Below are positions 26,655 through 34,440 of a DNA stretch of 51,295 bases, in pieces. Position numbers and translations under genes: made by a program. Each line of letters opens with the position of its first letter. The first letter of the stretch is position 1. The notes beneath the pieces are model-generated. The model saw only the letters and a program-made list of their open reading frames with translations, did not search any database and was not told the DNA's origin. Origin of the DNA: an uncultured Oscillospiraceae bacterium (lineage in GTDB: Bacteria; Bacillota; Clostridia; Oscillospirales; Oscillospiraceae); assembly GCA_947623875.1 (NCBI GenBank), contig CANQII010000002.1:1-51295 (forward strand), read 5' to 3'.

Positions 26655-27002
26655 GTGAACAGCAGGACAGACTCCAATCAGATCACCCGGGACTATTTCG
26701 ATGCCATGCTCATAGAGGCCTGGTACTGGGATTCCGATATCCCATCCACGGAGATGGAGCTCTTCGATTCCGCCTTCCATACCCCCATCATGACAGCCGC
26801 CCTCTCCCACCTCGACAACATCTGTGAGAACGGCATGGTGGAGTTCGCAAAAGGGGCAGTTGGCGCCGGTGCGGTCCACTGGATGGCCATCATGGCACGC
26901 ACCGGGGCGAAATCCCTGGCTGAGATCGATCCCTCCGTGATCCGGATGCGCATGTTCCTGAGTGAACTTATGCCTGTACTACTTGAAGATGTCTCGGTGT
27001 GA
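26655..27002 (+). pseudogene. Internally deleted alpha-hydroxy-acid oxidase remnant
   Basis: A 115-residue frame with a good ribosome site (AGGAGG, seven bases before GTG 26655). Residues 1-78 (TRDYFDAMLIEAWYWDSD, TPIMTAALSHLDN, GAGAVHWM) resemble the N-terminal part of clostridial FMN-dependent alpha-hydroxy-acid oxidising proteins. Residues 79-100 (AIMARTGAKSLAEIDPSVI) resemble the very C-terminus of the same family. The roughly 200-residue catalytic barrel between is absent. The junction sequence TGGCCATCATGGCACGCACC recurs at 29031, in another remnant of the same family. Confidence 0.6.
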
Positions 27003-27065
27003 TACTTGGCTCTCTTCTTCTGGCTAGAACTTGGCAAAAAAGTATCAATCAGCACCAATTTCCTC

Positions 27066-27094
27066 TTGACTATTGCCTGCTTGGAGACTATAAT
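27066..27094 (+). promoter_or_regulatory. Strong sigma-A promoter of the MqsR/Panacea pair
   Basis: TTGACT and a perfect TATAAT with a 17-base spacer. A 6-base inverted repeat, GCACCA (27052) and TGGTGC (27094), flanks it and might be part of an operator for the HTH antitoxin. Confidence 0.8.
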
Positions 27095-27180
27095 GGTGCC
27101 GAATGATACCTTGATGGAGATGTTCTGCTTTGAATGATCAGAGAATTAGAATCGAGAGTGAGTTGGAAATACAGTCCTAA

Positions 27181-27567
27181 TTGCAAAATCTCAGATACGC
27201 TATAGACCACAAAGCATTGGTTACATTTATGATAGATCGGCGAGTGGACGCACAAAGGAATCCTAGATATACCAATAAGTTCACGATTGTGGATTTGTTT
27301 GGCGAGAAAGATATCGATGTGGTTTTGAAACGAGAATTAAAGAAATTAACCGTTGAAAACTATATACAAACTGTCAAAGATTTCCGATATCCTGAAAGAA
27401 GCGAGATGCGGGAGTATGGTATAGTTTATCAAGGCAAAGGCGATGTCTACTGCAAAATTCGAGTGGAGCTTCTCTCGGTGTATGGAAGCCATAAAGTATT
27501 TGTCATGTCCTTTCACTATGCTGAAACTCCCTTTACATCAGATATTTTTCCTTATAAAAGGCATTGA
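27181..27567 (+). CDS. MqsR-like toxin
   Basis: About 128 residues. The C-terminal half has the MqsR/RelE-like pattern: LTVENYIQTVKDFRYPER, YQGKGDVYCKIRVEL and the closing FVMSFHYAETPFTSDIFPY. Members of this family cleave mRNA. It lies 12 bases before a zinc-finger/HTH/Panacea gene, the toxin-first order of mqsRA. The start is uncertain: TTG 27181 follows a stop codon directly and has no clear ribosome site. ATG 27134 opens another frame (MIRELESRVSWKYSPNC), so a one-base shift near 27180 is possible. It is AT-rich relative to its surroundings. Confidence 0.7.
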   Translation: MQNLRYAIDHKALVTFMIDRRVDAQRNPRYTNKFTIVDLFGEKDIDVVLKRELKKLTVENYIQTVKDFRYPERSEMREYGIVYQGKGDVYCKIRVELLSVYGSHKVFVMSFHYAETPFTSDIFPYKRH

Positions 27568-27579
27568 GGAGGTTGTTTC

Positions 27580-28605
27580 ATGGAAATTTTAAAATCTGAA
27601 AGGATCCTTTGCCCGTGCTGCATGGTAGAACACGATGTAAAGACGGTCCGAATGATGGAGGATAATATTTTTAAAGACAAACCTGTCGAATATATGGTCG
27701 AATATCAGTTTTGCGAACGTACAGGTGATTTCTTTGAAGAGGAAGATCAGCTCACCTCTAATTTTCTAGCCATGAAGAATGCATATCGGGAGAAAGTTGG
27801 ACTTTTAACGACAAAACAGATAGTGGAAATAAGAGGAAAGTATGGCATCACCCAAAGGGACTTGTCTCTTTTGCTTGGGTGGGGAACCAAAACCGTAACG
27901 CGCTATGAGAGATGTCAAGTACAAGATCCAGCGCATGATACTATTCTTCGGAAGTTGGATTCAGATCCAGAATGGTTCCTTCAATTGCTAATGGCAGGAA
28001 AGGATAAGCTTTCTGAAGCAGCATATCAAAAGTATTTAAAAAATGGAACAGCACTGTTCGAAAAAGATCATGATTTGTATTTAGAAAAGGCAATTATGTC
28101 GCAGTATGTCATAATACGAAATGATCCTGATGCAACAGGCAACAAAGTGCTTTCACTGGGCATTGTTGTGGACATGATCAGATATTTTGCGAATTCAGTT
28201 GCGGTAAAATGTTTGTACCGTGTTAAGCTTATGAAGCTTTTGTGGTATTCTGATGCGCTTTCGTATAAACGCAGGGGATATTCCATGTCTGGCCTTGTAT
28301 ATCGGGCTTTGCCAATGGGTGCTGTTCCAGTTGCATATGAATTAATTCTGGATCTGAGCAGAATTAACTGCAAAGAGGTTGAGATTGGTTTTGCGACTGG
28401 CTATCAGTACCTCCCAACTGAGAGCAAAGAATATGCATGCCTGACAGCAGAGGATAAAGAGATCTTAGATACTGTCATCCAGTGCTTCGGTGCATCCTCG
28501 AAAAGAGCCATAGTTGAAGCAATGCATCAAGAGGATGCGTATATCAAAACAGCTCTGAATGATGTCATTAAGTATAGCTTGGTATCAACGTTAAGCATTT
28601 CGTGA
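27580..28605 (+). CDS. MqsA/HTH-Panacea antitoxin
   Basis: 341 residues in three parts. Residues 1-60 have CPCC and a later single Cys (YQFCERTGDF), like a worn YgiT/MqsA zinc finger. Residues 85-120 form an XRE helix-turn-helix (YGITQRDLSLLLGWGTKTVTRYE). Residues 185-330 are a Panacea (DUF4065, SocA-like) domain, seen in VVDMIRYFANS, VKLMKLLWYSDALSYKRRG and YRALPMGAVPVAYE. Panacea is known as an antitoxin domain that pairs with many toxins. AGGAGG precedes ATG 27580. It probably neutralises the upstream MqsR-like toxin and represses the operon. Confidence 0.85.
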   Translation: MEILKSERILCPCCMVEHDVKTVRMMEDNIFKDKPVEYMVEYQFCERTGDFFEEEDQLTSNFLAMKNAYREKVGLLTTKQIVEIRGKYGITQRDLSLLLGWGTKTVTRYERCQVQDPAHDTILRKLDSDPEWFLQLLMAGKDKLSEAAYQKYLKNGTALFEKDHDLYLEKAIMSQYVIIRNDPDATGNKVLSLGIVVDMIRYFANSVAVKCLYRVKLMKLLWYSDALSYKRRGYSMSGLVYRALPMGAVPVAYELILDLSRINCKEVEIGFATGYQYLPTESKEYACLTAEDKEILDTVIQCFGASSKRAIVEAMHQEDAYIKTALNDVIKYSLVSTLSIS

Positions 28606-28704
28606 TTTATGGGGGGAATCGCACATGTTCCCATAAAGATCAATTGTACAAAGAACAAACATATATATATTCTGCATGAGTTGTGAAAAACGATAATATC
28701 TCAG

Positions 28705-29066
28705 ACTGTCCAAGTGCCTCACCTTGTGAAAGGTGTGCACAACGCGAGAGACGCCGAGAAGTGCGCCGCCGGGGTGCAGGGGATCGTTGTGTCCCACCAC
28801 CACGGAATCATGCCCTCTGCCGTGCCGCCTTTGATGGTACTGCCGGAGATCCGGGAAGCAGTAGGAAACGACATGAAGATCTCTGTGGACTGTGGATCGA
28901 GAGCGGGTTAAATGTGTTTAAGTGCCTGGCTGTAGGGGCTGATGCGGTGTACGTGGCTGGGATCTGATGGCTGCCTTGAAAAGCGGTGGCGCTGCTATAA
29001 CGGAGCGGATCCAGGAGATGAACCGGGATCTGATGGCCATCATGGCACGCACCGGGGCGAAATCCA
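28705..29066 (+). pseudogene. C-terminal remnant of an alpha-hydroxy-acid oxidase
   Basis: Three frames in succession give HLVKGVHNARDAEKCAAGVQ and IVVSHHHGIMPSAVPPL, then LNVFKCLAVGADAVY, then MAALKSGGAAITERIQEMNR and MAIMARTGAKS. Together they cover the C-terminal half of an FMN-dependent alpha-hydroxy-acid oxidising enzyme. At least two frameshifts break it. It is the same family as the remnant at 26655, so the region has carried one or more copies of this gene. Confidence 0.75.
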
Positions 29067-29093
29067 CCGGACTACTTTGAGGGGTCTTGTTGT

Positions 29094-29923
29094 GATTCTT
29101 GGACTTGCTTCTTCCCTTGGCCAGCACTCCCCAGAGGAGTGGGCGAAAAAGCACTGAGAACTGGGCTGCCAGGCGGTGGTCTTCCCTGTGGACTGCAATG
29201 CACCGGACGACCTGATCGATGCCTCTCAGAGTGCCGCAGCTCGGGAAGGGCTGATCATCGCTGAGGTGGGGATTTGGAAAAACGTCCTGGTTTCCGATCC
29301 TGCGGATCGGGCTGCGGCCATGGACTACTCCATCCGACAGTTGAAACTGGCAGACCGGGTCGGAACTCGGTGCTGCGTGAACACCGTGGGGACACCATGC
29401 GGGCCGATCTGGGACGGGGCCTATCCGGGGAACTTCAGCCGGGAGACGTGGGATATGGCGGTGACGTCCATTCAGACGATCCTGGATGCGGTATGCCCCA
29501 CCCGGACCAAATTTTCCATTGAGACCATGCCGTGGATGTACCCGTCCAGCCCGGACGAATACCTGGATCTCATTCGGGACGTGGATCGGGAGAGTTTCGG
29601 GGTCCACTTGGATCTCGTGAACATGATCAACTGCCCTCGGCGGTACTTCTTTGCAGACGCATTCATGGAGGAGTGCTTCGCTCGCGAGGACGAATTGTGA
29701 GCTGCCACCTGAAGGACATCCTGCTCCTGCAGCCCTTTACCTTCCAGTTGAAGGAGTGCGACTGCGGGGAGGAAACCCTGAACCTGGAGAAATACGCGGA
29801 GTTTGCCACCCGGGAGGACCCGGAGACGCCTATGATCATCGAGCACCCCATTCGGATGAGGAGTATCTCCAGAGCTTGGCGTATGTGCGGGGGCGACTGG
29901 CGCAGTACATCACTGTGTGAAAC
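29094..29923 (+). pseudogene. Broken sugar phosphate isomerase/epimerase (TIM barrel)
   Basis: Fragments read LASSLGQHSPEEWAKKH, an in-frame TGA at 29157, then ELGCQAVVFPVDCNAPDDLI through VHLDLVNMINCPRRYFFADA, a frameshift near 29690, HLKDILLLQPFTFQLKECDC, another shift near 29860, and DEEYLQSLAYVRGRLAQ. These match xylose-isomerase-like TIM barrel proteins (AP endonuclease 2 family), including metal-site residues in SIETMPWM and CHLKD. One stop and two frameshifts make it non-functional. A terminator-like hairpin follows. Confidence 0.8.
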
Positions 29924-29950
29924 CTGGCCATAGCAACAATAACCCGAGAA

Positions 29951-29989
29951 GGGCAGGAGACTGGACGAACGGCCTCCTGTCCTTCTTTT
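29951..29989 (+). terminator. Terminator after the isomerase pseudogene
   Basis: Stem GGGCAGGAG / CTCCTGTCC with one G-T pair, followed by TTCTTTTG. Confidence 0.6.
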
Positions 29990-30000
29990 GCATGGATCAG

Positions 30001-30070
30001 GGCGGCTAATCCCAGCAGCCAACCGCCGTACTTGAGGTAGAAGCGGTTGATGTATTTGCCGAAAATTATA
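30001..30070. repeat. Duplicate fragment of the ABC gene 5' end
   Basis: The minus strand reads MIFGKYINRFYLKYGGWLLG, the N-terminus of the ABC protein at 25543. Only this fragment is present, and it is followed by unrelated sequence. The homology resumes beyond it at about 30085-30233 (matching 25745-25888), but the ABC promoter region is missing. Confidence 0.8.
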
Positions 30071-30197
30071 AGTATCAGACGTCCTCTTTCGGTGCGTAAA
30101 AAGCCGTCCAATCTCCCTAAGTTACAGACAATTACGGGTCCCAGAGCCCCCGCATCCCGCACCCAAGAATCCAACACCCAAGAACCGGCAGAGCAGC

Positions 30198-30244
30198 AAA
30201 AAGCGGCCAGAGACAGCTTCCGGACGGAAGCCGCCTCTGGCCGC
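30198..30244 (-). terminator. Terminator of the AAC(6')-like gene
   Basis: Stem GCGGCCAGAG / CTCTGGCCGC with an inner GCTTCC / GGAAGC stem, then five T residues on the minus strand. In the duplicate at 25.86 kb the right arm is lost. Confidence 0.8.
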
Positions 30245-30257
30245 GCTCAGACAGGTC

Positions 30258-30698
30258 TCACAGCTGCTTGGTGAAGCAGATGATCCGATTCGCCTCCACA
30301 AAGCCCGTCTTCAGATGGAAGTGCAGGCTGTCCTCGTTGTCCAACTCGCAGTCGCTGGCAAATTCCATACAGCCCTTGGCTTTCGTCCATCTCTGGCACG
30401 CCTCCAGAAGCTGGGATGCCACTCCCTGCCGCCGGAATTCCTCCCGCACAAAGATGCCCTCCAAATACCCTACAGGGCAGGTCTCGGTGCCCTCTACGTA
30501 GTCCCGCCGCAGCTGGCACTGGGCAAACCCCACCGGCTGATTGCCCTCATAGGCGAGAAAGCAGGCGGCGTTATCGTTGTTCATCACCAAGTCTGTGAAG
30601 GACTCCGCGAACTCCAATACCGTGCTGCCTTCCCACAATTGAACCGCCAGCTCTGCCAGAGCTGCCGTCTCTGCACTTGTGGCTCGTCTGATCACCAT
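30258..30698 (-). CDS. AAC(6')-like aminoglycoside N-acetyltransferase (GNAT)
   Basis: 146 residues, a single GNAT domain. LRRDYVEGTETCPVGYLEGI, VREEFRRQGVASQLLEACQ, EFASDCELDNEDSLHFHLK and GFVEANRIICFTKQL follow the aminoglycoside 6'-N-acetyltransferase type closely, which would acetylate the 6'-amine of kanamycin-class drugs. Activity is inferred from motif likeness. ATG 30698 has AGGAGG nine bases upstream; the longer track start overlaps the phosphatase. It overlaps that gene by seven bases and ends at a strong terminator. A truncated near-identical copy lies 4.6 kb away. Confidence 0.82.
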   Translation of the reverse strand: MVIRRATSAETAALAELAVQLWEGSTVLEFAESFTDLVMNNDNAACFLAYEGNQPVGFAQCQLRRDYVEGTETCPVGYLEGIFVREEFRRQGVASQLLEACQRWTKAKGCMEFASDCELDNEDSLHFHLKTGFVEANRIICFTKQL

Positions 30699-31162
30699 GA
30701 TTTGTTTCCTCCTGTACTCCACGCATTTACACAGGCAGCGATCTCTCCGTGCAAATCGTAGGTCTCGATGCCCGTGCACCGCTGCGCATCGTCAAAATCA
30801 AACTCCACGATCCAGGGCATGATCGTCTTGATCCTCTGAAAGTCATCGTACCCAAAGGTTGGGCGAAAAGAGCGGATCACGGTACACAAAGCCGTCCCAT
30901 GGCTCCCGATGACGATGTTCTTCCCTGCGTGCCGGTCCAGGAGATACCGGAGGACCACCAGGTTCCTAATCTGCACCTCCTGCAGGCTCTCCCCGTCCAG
31001 CCGTTTGAAGGTGACGTCCTCCCACAGTCTCCTGGCAAAGGCGTCGAAATCATCGATCCAGCCGCTGTCCACCTTTCTCTCCCGGAAGGCATCCATGACA
31101 CGAATCTCATACCCGAAGCGGTCTGCAAAGTCCCGGACAGTGTCCACCGCCCTCTTGTACGG
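30472..31162. repeat. Direct repeat copy 2 (691 bp)
   Basis: Gap-free partner of 25903-26593. This copy lies within two intact genes, so it is probably the parental one. Confidence 0.9.
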
Positions 31163-31312
31163 GCTGGAATAAACCGCATCAATCTCCTTGTCCTTCAGAA
31201 ATGCGGTCACAAGCGCTCTGTCTTGCATTCCTTGGGGAGACAGCTCCCGCAGGGCGTCATCGTGGTTGCTGTAGTTCGGCTCCGCATGCCGGACAAAATA
31301 GACTCGTGTCAC
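30692..31312 (-). CDS. Histidine phosphatase family protein
   Basis: 206 residues of the phosphoglycerate-mutase-like superfamily. The catalytic YFVRHAEPNYS lies at the N-terminus. YSSPYKRAVDT carries the second Arg, and VIGSHGTALCTVI the second His. The substrate is unknown. The start is GTG 31312 with GGGGGAG upstream; the 24 extra residues in the track come from the upstream gene. It begins 10 bases after the second transposase-like gene stops and overlaps the acetyltransferase, so the genes form one run. Confidence 0.88.
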   Translation of the reverse strand: MTRVYFVRHAEPNYSNHDDALRELSPQGMQDRALVTAFLKDKEIDAVYSSPYKRAVDTVRDFADRFGYEIRVMDAFRERKVDSGWIDDFDAFARRLWEDVTFKRLDGESLQEVQIRNLVVLRYLLDRHAGKNIVIGSHGTALCTVIRSFRPTFGYDDFQRIKTIMPWIVEFDFDDAQRCTGIETYDLHGEIAACVNAWSTGGNKSW

Positions 31313-31322
31313 GGACTCCCCC

Positions 31323-32696
31323 CTACTGGATTCCCAGCGAGGCCAGATCCGTGGGGTCGAAGCCAAACTTCCGGCACATCGCATCCAGGTCCTCCGGGAT
31401 CTGCGGGACCACCCACTTCCCGTTCAGGCACAGGCAGTGGACGCCGCTCAGCCGGCCGTACAGCGCCTGGGGTGTGATGGGCTTTGCACGGCGAACCTTG
31501 CGGATGTGCGCCCATGTATCTGCAATCATCTGGCTGGCCAGATGGTTCAGGAACAGCCAGCTCTTCTCCATGAACTTGTCCTCGAGATAGTCAGTATCCT
31601 GGGGCAGCAGGGTGTCAAAGGGCTGGAAAAGCTGCTCCATCTGCTGGCGAAGCTTGTACAGCTGATATACCTTTTTCTCCGGCAGGTTCAGCCGATAGGT
31701 CTGCAGGGTGATGGTTCCGTGGGCCTTCCTCCCGCCTGCCAGCCGCTCTTCCTCCGAGACCTGCTCCAGGCTGCCCGTTCCATCAGCAGAATAGGTCGGC
31801 AGGAAATGTTCCACTGGCTCACTGGGTATGATGGGATCTTCGCCCAGTGCCCCGATCGTGTCCCGCCTCATACGGAAACAGTCATCACAGGCCCAGACGT
31901 ACATATTCAGATAAGCCGTCCTGCAGATATCCCCTTGGCGCACAGAATGATACGAAACATCCCTCACGCCCCCTTTTGCGCTCTCCGTATACTCCTTGAC
32001 ATGATCCAGCAGCGGTTCCTTTGCCGCATCCGTGCCCCGCCGCAGCCGCACGATGTACGGGATCCCCATCTCCTCCAACTGCGTCCTGAGGGGATCCCCG
32101 GCAGCTTCCCTGCCGCCGATTCCGATCAGCTGCTTCGCCATCCTCATGTTCTCGCACTCTGTCCAAAAGGCAACCCGGCCAAATTCATAGGAGGAATGGT
32201 GGCCAAAGTACATCGGCATCCCCACTGTCCCATCCTCGTTTGCGGTAAAGGCGTACAGCACGTTCAGCTGGTCCAGATGGTACGCTTTACCGGGATGCCC
32301 GGCGTTATCTGGGAGCGGCTCTCGGATGTCCCGCAGCATCCGGTTCCCGTCCAGCATGAGATAGATGGTGCGATCCGTGATGTCCGTAGACATGTACCAG
32401 TAGGCAACATAGTACACCCCCTGACGGAATAGACGCACCATGTTCTGCTTGCTCAGCGAGAGGCTGGGAAAGAGAACCCGCAGGATCGAGCGTTTGTAGC
32501 AGTTCTCCATCTCCGAAAGCGGGCAGTTGTAGATTGCACGCAGCAAGACCATCGCGTAGAATGTGCTCCAGCAATCATGCAAGCCCCTCCGCAGCTTGTC
32601 CCGCATCTCCTTCGTGCGGGAATACAGGTACAGCACAGGCCCTGCGTCCAGGACCTCCCCTACGGCAAATTCCTTCTGTTCCATCTTCTGATTCAT
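31323..32696 (-). CDS. Transposase-like protein B (IS1634/IS4-type, second Asp lost)
   Basis: 457 residues from ATG 32696 (GGAGG six bases upstream). It aligns along its length with the preceding 565-residue protein but lacks that protein's N-terminal domain. The first catalytic Asp is kept (YLMLDGNRML), as is the Glu (YKLRQQMEQLFQPF). The second Asp position is Gly (IGGREAAGD, against IGDKETART in protein A). It should therefore be inactive alone. It sits 28 bases downstream of protein A with its own ribosome site. A dead IS gene or a domesticated DNA-binding protein are the alternatives. Confidence 0.78.
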   Translation of the reverse strand: MNQKMEQKEFAVGEVLDAGPVLYLYSRTKEMRDKLRRGLHDCWSTFYAMVLLRAIYNCPLSEMENCYKRSILRVLFPSLSLSKQNMVRLFRQGVYYVAYWYMSTDITDRTIYLMLDGNRMLRDIREPLPDNAGHPGKAYHLDQLNVLYAFTANEDGTVGMPMYFGHHSSYEFGRVAFWTECENMRMAKQLIGIGGREAAGDPLRTQLEEMGIPYIVRLRRGTDAAKEPLLDHVKEYTESAKGGVRDVSYHSVRQGDICRTAYLNMYVWACDDCFRMRRDTIGALGEDPIIPSEPVEHFLPTYSADGTGSLEQVSEEERLAGGRKAHGTITLQTYRLNLPEKKVYQLYKLRQQMEQLFQPFDTLLPQDTDYLEDKFMEKSWLFLNHLASQMIADTWAHIRKVRRAKPITPQALYGRLSGVHCLCLNGKWVVPQIPEDLDAMCRKFGFDPTDLASLGIQ

Positions 32697-32724
32697 TTCG
32701 CGCCTCCATCTCCATTTCGTGGTC

Positions 32725-34422
32725 CTATCCAACGCCCAGAGAGCCGATATCCGTGGGGTCAAAGCCGAGCTTTCTGCAGATCGCATCCACATCCGCATGG
32801 ACCGGCGGGAACATCCATCTCCCGTCCACACGGCAGCACTGGACGTAGTTCAAGTTCATCAGCCAGGACCGGGGATTCTTCTCCTGCTCCCCCACTGCAC
32901 GGAGCTGGGCCGCAGTCTCTGCGATCATCTGGCCGGCGAGGTAGTTCAGGAAGAGCCATCCCTCAGCGCCGAACCCGTCCTCCAGATCCAGGGCATCCTG
33001 CTGCAGAAGCGCGTCAAAGGGCTGGAAAAGATCCTCCATCTGCTGCCGAAGCTTGTACAGCCGATACCCGTCTTCCGGGGAGAGCGCCTCATCGTCCGTC
33101 CGCAAGGCAAGGGAGCCATACGTCCTCTGCCCGCCGGCTTCTCGCTCTTCCTCCGAAGCCGCACAGAGCAGATATCCATCCTCTCCAAGGGACAGAGAAT
33201 AATTGTGCTCCACAGGCTCTGGACAAACCGTTCCCGTCTCACGGGTCAGGCGTTCCCTTGCCCGTCTCCGGCAGTCTGCATCGTACTCCTCCGCCTGCAG
33301 GTGCAGGTCCAGGTAGGCAAAGAGCCTGTCCTTCTCTCCGTCCAGGGATGTGCAGCCGATCACCCGGTCCCGCTCCAGAATGTACCCGGGATAGGCCTCC
33401 AGCGCACCAAAGGAGACGTCTTTCGTCTCCGGACTGTCCCGCCGCAGCGGGATGAGGTACGGAATCCTGAGGGATTTCAGCAGCTGCAAACACTCCGTCC
33501 TCGCCGTCTCCTTGTCTCCGATGACCGTGAGGCCCTTTGGCATCCCCATCTCTAACCGGGTCATGGCGAGGTTTAATTCATCGATGACATTGCCGTCCAC
33601 CTGCCTGTAGAAGCAGGGCATTCCCACCGTCTTGTCCGCGTTGGCGGCAAAGGCAGCCAGTACGTTGAAGCCATCGTAGTACTCGGCGTCCTCATACGGC
33701 AAAAACAGGTACTCTGCCAGCCCACCGGCTGCCCGCAGAAACCTCTCTCCATTCAGAATCAGGTACAGGGTGCGCTCCTCTGCGTCCATCTGCAGATACT
33801 TGCTGGTATGCCGCCGCGTCAGGCTTCTGCGGAACAAGTCGGACAAGGTCTTCCTGTCCAGGGAGATGTCCGGGTAGAGCTTGCTCAGTAAGGAGCGCTC
33901 CAGATCCAGCTCCATCTCAGACAGCGTACAGGTGTAGATTGCCCGCAGCATGGCCATACAGTAGATCCCGGCCCACTTCCGCGGGAAGACCTTCTGCAGT
34001 TGGGTCCGCATCCTCTCGGTCCGCCCGATGAGGTACACCACGGCCCCTACATTCAGGATCTCCTCCACCTGTCCAGCGGTTCTGGCCTTCGGGGCATGCA
34101 CCTCTTGGCCGTCCGCTGTCCCACAGTCTGAACCCGGCACACTCGTCGAAAGCTGGGTATCCTCAGTGTTCTCCCTTGCCGCTGTTTCCCCGGCAGGCGA
34201 TTTCTCCTCTGCAGCCCCTTTGCGGTGTTTGCTGGGCACCAGTCCCTCCGGCGTAATTCTTCCGATGATGGAACCCGATCGCTTTATTTTCCGCTTCGTT
34301 ACGGGATCCCAGGTGCTCTCTCTGTTGTACAGATACCAATTCCCGGTGATGTACTTAATCTCTGTGTTCTTCGGCTTCTCAAAGTTCTGGACGTAGTCCG
34401 GCCGTTCGGTCTTTCGTTCCAT
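32725..34422 (-). CDS. Transposase-like protein A (IS1634/IS4-type, first Asp lost)
   Basis: 565 residues. The N-terminal NWYLYNRESTWDPVTKRKIK is typical of IS1634-like transposases. A low-complexity linker (about 70-115) precedes the RNase H-like core. The second Asp (GLTVIGDKETA) and the Glu (YKLRQQMEDLFQPF) are present, but the first Asp is Asn (YLILNGERFL). The C-terminal block WMFPPVHADVDAICRKLGFD is shared with protein B. GGGAGG precedes the ATG, 18 bases after the methyltransferase stop. No stop or frameshift is seen, which is unusual for a decaying transposase. Confidence 0.78.
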   Translation of the reverse strand: MERKTERPDYVQNFEKPKNTEIKYITGNWYLYNRESTWDPVTKRKIKRSGSIIGRITPEGLVPSKHRKGAAEEKSPAGETAARENTEDTQLSTSVPGSDCGTADGQEVHAPKARTAGQVEEILNVGAVVYLIGRTERMRTQLQKVFPRKWAGIYCMAMLRAIYTCTLSEMELDLERSLLSKLYPDISLDRKTLSDLFRRSLTRRHTSKYLQMDAEERTLYLILNGERFLRAAGGLAEYLFLPYEDAEYYDGFNVLAAFAANADKTVGMPCFYRQVDGNVIDELNLAMTRLEMGMPKGLTVIGDKETARTECLQLLKSLRIPYLIPLRRDSPETKDVSFGALEAYPGYILERDRVIGCTSLDGEKDRLFAYLDLHLQAEEYDADCRRRARERLTRETGTVCPEPVEHNYSLSLGEDGYLLCAASEEEREAGGQRTYGSLALRTDDEALSPEDGYRLYKLRQQMEDLFQPFDALLQQDALDLEDGFGAEGWLFLNYLAGQMIAETAAQLRAVGEQEKNPRSWLMNLNYVQCCRVDGRWMFPPVHADVDAICRKLGFDPTDIGSLGVG

Positions 34423-34440
34423 CTCGCGCCTCCCGAAATT

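Noticed and set aside
31313-34440. Transposase-like pair as one active composite IS
   Set aside because: No convincing terminal inverted repeats or target duplications were seen at the ends, and both proteins lack a catalytic Asp.
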